Shown: positions 61,493 through 64,000 of the stretch, in pieces
Numbering within the stretch: the first letter of the stretch is position 1
Layout of the letters: each line of letters opens with the position of its first letter
Origin: Viridibacterium silvisoli
GTDB taxonomy: Bacteria; Pseudomonadota; Gammaproteobacteria; Burkholderiales; Rhodocyclaceae
Length of the DNA: 64,000 nucleotides
NCBI RefSeq assembly: GCF_036017035.1
Contig: NZ_JAYXHS010000002.1
Location: forward strand, 1,078,039-1,142,038
Direction of reading: 5' to 3'
The notes under the pieces: generated by a model
What the model was told of the DNA's origin: nothing
What the model saw: only the letters and a program-made list of their open reading frames with translations
The model's database searches: none
Program-made: the position numbers and the translations under genes

Positions 61493-62197
61493 ATGTCTGC
61501 TGAACCACAAATGAAGCAACGGCGGTCCATGTCTGTCGCTTCCATTGGCGCGCAGTTGCATGAACAGTTGCGTACCGCCATCGTGACCGGTGAAATCCGC
61601 CCCGGGCAGGCTTTGTCCGAGACGGATATCGCGACGCGCTACGAAGTCAGCCGGCAGCCCGTGCGTGAGGCTTTCATCCGTCTTGCACAGGAGCGTCTCG
61701 TCGTGGTCCTGCCGCAGCGAGGCACCTTTGTCGTCAAGATCTCCATTCGTGATGTCATGGATGGGCGGTTCGTGCGCGAGGCCATCGAGGTGGCAGTGGT
61801 GCGCGAAGCAGCGGCACTGGATGCGCCAGCCAGAGCTGCGCTGGTTGAAATCCTGCGCGACGCAATTGCCCAACAAAGCCAGGTTGCATCCGGTGACAAC
61901 GCAAGCTTCCTGATGCTCGACGAACACTTTCATCATGCAATCGCCGCAGCTGTACAGCGCGAGCATGCATGGCGTGTGGTGGATCAGATCAAAGCGCAGA
62001 TGGATCGCGTGCGCTATCTCAGTTTCGATTCAGCCACGCCTGTCTCGAGGCTGATTGCGCAACACCGGGAGATTCTGGATGCCATCGAGGCCGGGCAGCC
62101 CGAGGTGGCCGAGTCGGCAATGCGGATGCATCACCACGAAATCCTGCAATCGCTGCCAGAGCTGGCAAAGCGTTACCCGGAGGTTTTTGAAGACTGA
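61493..62197 (+). CDS. GntR-family regulator with FCD domain (UxuR/ExuR-like)
   Basis: This 234-residue repressor-type protein has a winged helix-turn-helix (about 15-80, GQALSETDIATRYEVSRQPV then LPQRGTFVV) and a C-terminal FCD ligand domain (about 90-215). The FCD metal-binding histidines are visible in DEHFHHAI and in MHHHEIL. It is divergent from uxuA, so it most likely controls uxuA-SDR-kinase and perhaps uxaC in response to a uronate-pathway metabolite. agaggtga precedes the ATG. Confidence 0.88.
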   Translation: MSAEPQMKQRRSMSVASIGAQLHEQLRTAIVTGEIRPGQALSETDIATRYEVSRQPVREAFIRLAQERLVVVLPQRGTFVVKISIRDVMDGRFVREAIEVAVVREAAALDAPARAALVEILRDAIAQQSQVASGDNASFLMLDEHFHHAIAAAVQREHAWRVVDQIKAQMDRVRYLSFDSATPVSRLIAQHREILDAIEAGQPEVAESAMRMHHHEILQSLPELAKRYPEVFED

Positions 62198-62226
62198 CAA
62201 CCATTTGTCATTCTTCAATAGCGGAA

Positions 62227-62278
62227 CGCGGGGATCACCGGTAAGTGATCCCCGCGCGGCGGTAGATGGAGCTACCGC
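62227..62278. terminator. Two hairpins between GntR gene and flagellin (probable terminators)
   Basis: A perfect 12-bp stem, cgcggggatcac (62227-62238) and gtgatccccgcg (62245-62256), is followed by a second hairpin with gcggtag/ctaccgc arms. No clean T-run follows, but the strong stems between convergent genes suggest transcription ends here on both strands. Confidence 0.6.
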
Positions 62279-62279
62279 C

Positions 62280-63113
62280 TTAACCTTGCAGCAGTTGCAA
62301 TACCTGCTGCGGCAACGCGTTGGCCTGGGCCAACATGGCCGTGCCGGCCTGTTGCAGAATCTGTGAGCGAGACAGATTTGCCGTTTCCATCGCGAAGTCG
62401 GCATCAATGATGCGGCCCCGTGCTGCGGACTGGTTTTCCGACGCGATCTGCAGCGAAGAAATCACTGCCTCGGTACGGTTCATCGCGGCGCCGTAACCGG
62501 CACGCGCGGTGGTGATGGTGTTGATCGCCGAGTCGAGATTGGTGATCGCGTCGAGCGCTTGCGATGCGGTCGAGATGAAAATCGTGGCCGAATCGACTGC
62601 GAGGACAGATGCACGCAGGTCCACCGTGCTGACCGTGACCTGGTCATTGGCTGTCGTGCCGGCGCCCACCTGGAAGGTGAAGGTCGAAGCAGCGCTGTTG
62701 AGCAGCTCGACATTGTTGTAGCGCGTTGCCTGGCTGAGGCGGCCGACTTCGTTCGACAGTGCGGTGAATTCAACTGCGAGATTCTGACGGTCACCCGAGT
62801 TGAGCGTACCGTTGGCTGCCTGCACGGCCAGCTCACGCATCCGCTGCAAGTTGTCAGAGATCTGCGAAGCACCACCGTCTGCAACCTGCATCAGCGAGAT
62901 GGCGTCATTGGAGTTGCGGATTGCAACGTTGAAGCCACGCACCTGCGAGTTGATACGTTCCGCGATCGCCAGACCTGCTGCATCGTCCTTGGCGCTGTTG
63001 ATGCGCAGGCCGGATGACAGCCGTTGCAGCGAAGTTGCCAAAGACTCCTTTGTTCCGTTCAGATTCCGCTGGGCATTGAGAGATGCCACATTGGTGTTGA
63101 TGGTCATTGCCAT
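62280..63113 (-). CDS. fliC: Flagellin (short, conserved ends)
   Basis: A 277-residue flagellin starting MAMTINTNVASLNAQRNL at ATG 63113 with gagga upstream; the frame from 63137 adds 8 residues without a ribosome site. The N-terminal D0/D1 helices (LQRLSSGLRINSAKDDAAGLAIA) and C-terminal helices (ENQSAARGRIIDADFA, QILQQAGTAMLAQANALPQQ) are intact. The variable middle is very short, so the filament should lack the outer D2/D3 domains. A second, similar flagellin gene lies upstream on the same strand. Confidence 0.95.
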   Translation of the reverse strand: MAMTINTNVASLNAQRNLNGTKESLATSLQRLSSGLRINSAKDDAAGLAIAERINSQVRGFNVAIRNSNDAISLMQVADGGASQISDNLQRMRELAVQAANGTLNSGDRQNLAVEFTALSNEVGRLSQATRYNNVELLNSAASTFTFQVGAGTTANDQVTVSTVDLRASVLAVDSATIFISTASQALDAITNLDSAINTITTARAGYGAAMNRTEAVISSLQIASENQSAARGRIIDADFAMETANLSRSQILQQAGTAMLAQANALPQQVLQLLQG

Positions 63114-63524
63114 GGTTACATTCCTCCATGAATGCATTTAACAAATAATTCCGACGGAAACCTTGGCAAGGCCGCTTCTGCAAATGACTTTGCCATATAT
63201 GGCAATGACATCTCCGTCAGGCTGAATCGCGGCGCTCTGGCGAGAGGGCTTCGTGATCGGCTCGATACCCATTCAGCAAAGACCGGGCCAGTTTTGCAAC
63301 GGAGTGGAATTGAAGGGGGTTTGCGCTGCTTTTTTGTTTTCAAAGGCGCAATGGAGGGGGTGTGCGCGTCAAAACATGCCGGGCGCACATACATGTTTCG
63401 CCGCTCCGGCATTTTTTGCCGGGCATTTCGGGCAGGCGGCAACGCCGAAGCGAGAGGCGCTGCTGCGCGATGAGATGCGCACACGTGAAAACGCCGCCCA
63501 CGGCATGACCGGGGCGGCGTAGAC
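63114..63524. other. Gene-free region between the two flagellin genes
   Basis: About 411 bases without a supported gene. It holds the ribosome site of the first flagellin, a 16-bp palindrome (63190-63205), a perfect 9-bp hairpin (arms acgccgccc and gggcggcgt, 63491-63520) and a minus-strand GCCGATCA (63261-63254) that resembles a sigma-28 -10 but lacks a clear -35. Confidence 0.5.
63190..63205. promoter_or_regulatory. 16-bp perfect palindrome upstream of fliC
   Basis: ttgccata followed by tatggcaa, each the reverse complement of the other, 77 bases upstream of the flagellin start. A candidate binding site for a dimeric regulator, or part of a hairpin in the leader. Confidence 0.5.
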
Positions 63525-63556
63525 GTAAAAAAGCCCGCGTTGTCGCGGGCTTTTCA
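63525..63556. terminator. Terminator of the second flagellin gene
   Basis: aaaagcccgcg (63529-63539) and cgcgggctttt (63544-63554) form a perfect 11-bp stem around ttgt; on the minus strand a T6 run follows. It ends the upstream flagellin transcript, so the two flagellin genes are probably expressed separately. Confidence 0.88.
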
Positions 63557-63574
63557 GACTGCTTCGTTTGCCTA

Positions 63575-64000
63575 TTAGCGCAACAGACTCAAGACTTGCT
63601 GCGGCAAGCTGTTCGCCTGCGCCAGCATCGCCGTACCGGCTTGCTGCAGGATCTGGCTACGCGACAGGTTGGCAGTTTCCGACGCGAAGTCCGCATCGAC
63701 GATTCGCCCACGTGCGGCCGATTGGTTCTCCACTGCAACCTGCAGCGAGGAGACAACCGCCGAGGTGCGATTCAACGCGGCGCCGAAGCGGGCGCGGGTC
63801 GTCGTGATCGTATTGATTGCCGAGTCGAGGTTGGTGATCGCAGCCAGCGCCAGCGAAGCGGCGGAGATCTGGATCGAAGCGGAGTCGATGGCCAGCGTCG
63901 ATGCGCGGATATCGGTCGTGCTCACGGTGATCTGGTCGTTGGTCGTCGTGCCGGCGCCCACCTGGAAGGTGAGGGTCGAACCGCTGTTGAGCAGATTGAC
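63575..64000 (-). CDS. fliC: Flagellin (3' part, cut by window end)
   Basis: The frame is open from base 64000 to the stop at 63575, so only the C-terminal ~140 residues are present. It reads VNLLNSGSTLTFQVGAGTT and ends with the conserved D1/D0 helices (QILQQAGTAMLAQANSLPQQ). It is closely similar to the adjacent flagellin (near-identical C-terminal ~40 residues) but not identical, so it is a paralogue. The start lies beyond the window. Confidence 0.93.
   Translation of the reverse strand, partial: VNLLNSGSTLTFQVGAGTTTNDQITVSTTDIRASTLAIDSASIQISAASLALAAITNLDSAINTITTTRARFGAALNRTSAVVSSLQVAVENQSAARGRIVDADFASETANLSRSQILQQAGTAMLAQANSLPQQVLSLLR

Noticed and set aside
63180..63195. Sigma-54 promoter before fliC (minus strand TGGCAAAGTCATTTGC)
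   Set aside because: GG and GC are 11 rather than 10 bases apart, and the -24 element is a poor match.
63254..63261. Sigma-28 promoter before fliC (GCCGATCA)
   Set aside because: The -10 is 7 of 8, but no TAAA element lies at the right distance upstream.
1..64000. CRISPR arrays, insertion sequences or prophage
   Set aside because: No regularly spaced repeats, transposase, integrase or phage structural genes were seen.

Overview
The window is a gene-dense, GC-rich (roughly 60% by eye) bacterial chromosome segment, most likely from a motile betaproteobacterium of the Rhodocyclales/Burkholderiales type. This rests on gene order and family, not on a search. Typical signs are yhbY divergent from rlmE-ftsH-folP-glmM, secG followed by tRNA-Leu(GAG) and the 14-gene nuo operon, a DUF3567-type small protein, a cobalamin-dependent ribonucleotide reductase, and flhDC as flagellar master regulator. 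No phage genes, insertion sequences or CRISPR arrays were seen.

Layout. 1-2008: the end of the pst phosphate ABC operon (pstC partial, pstA, pstB), then a 137-bp imperfect palindrome. 2276-6237: an ArgD/AstC-type aminotransferase and a BarA-like hybrid kinase. 6297-11872: carAB-greA and a DUF4149 membrane protein, with a promoter and hairpin-plus-T-tract leader ahead of carA. 11916-17994: yhbY (minus), then rlmE, ftsH, folP, glmM, secG; the ftsH 3' end carries an exact 106-bp tandem duplication. 18042-18207: tRNA-Leu with its own promoter and terminator. 18255-32969: nuoABCDEFGHIJKLMN (complex I), followed by a Nudix hydrolase and two small cytochromes c. 34385-39991: minus-strand nrdJ, an HDOD protein and an uncharacterised PilZ-like protein. 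40222-47847: small conserved genes, greB, a membrane sensor kinase, htpG with a sigma-32-type promoter, SemiSWEET, HNH, a TonB-like anchor protein and a Nudix protein. 48084-53515: an HDOD-REC-GGDEF protein and the motility genes flhDC-motAB. 53586-62197: hexuronate catabolism (uxaC; uxuA with an SDR-type mannonate oxidoreductase; a GntR/FCD regulator) interleaved with two unusual signalling proteins. 62280-64000: two short flagellin genes, the second cut by the window end.

How it fits together. The right-hand third joins uronate use (glucuronate to fructuronate to mannonate to 2-keto-3-deoxygluconate) with motility and c-di-GMP signalling. The most interesting object is a histidine kinase whose sensor is a sugar-binding-protein-like domain with no visible signal peptide or membrane helix. 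It is the last gene of the uxuA-SDR run and faces a REC-GAF-GGDEF response regulator. I infer a cytoplasmic uronate (or intermediate) sensor controlling c-di-GMP and perhaps motility; this is untested.

Limits. Start codons were chosen by eye from Shine-Dalgarno (SD) spacing and family length. Promoter calls are consensus matches only. No similarity search was possible.
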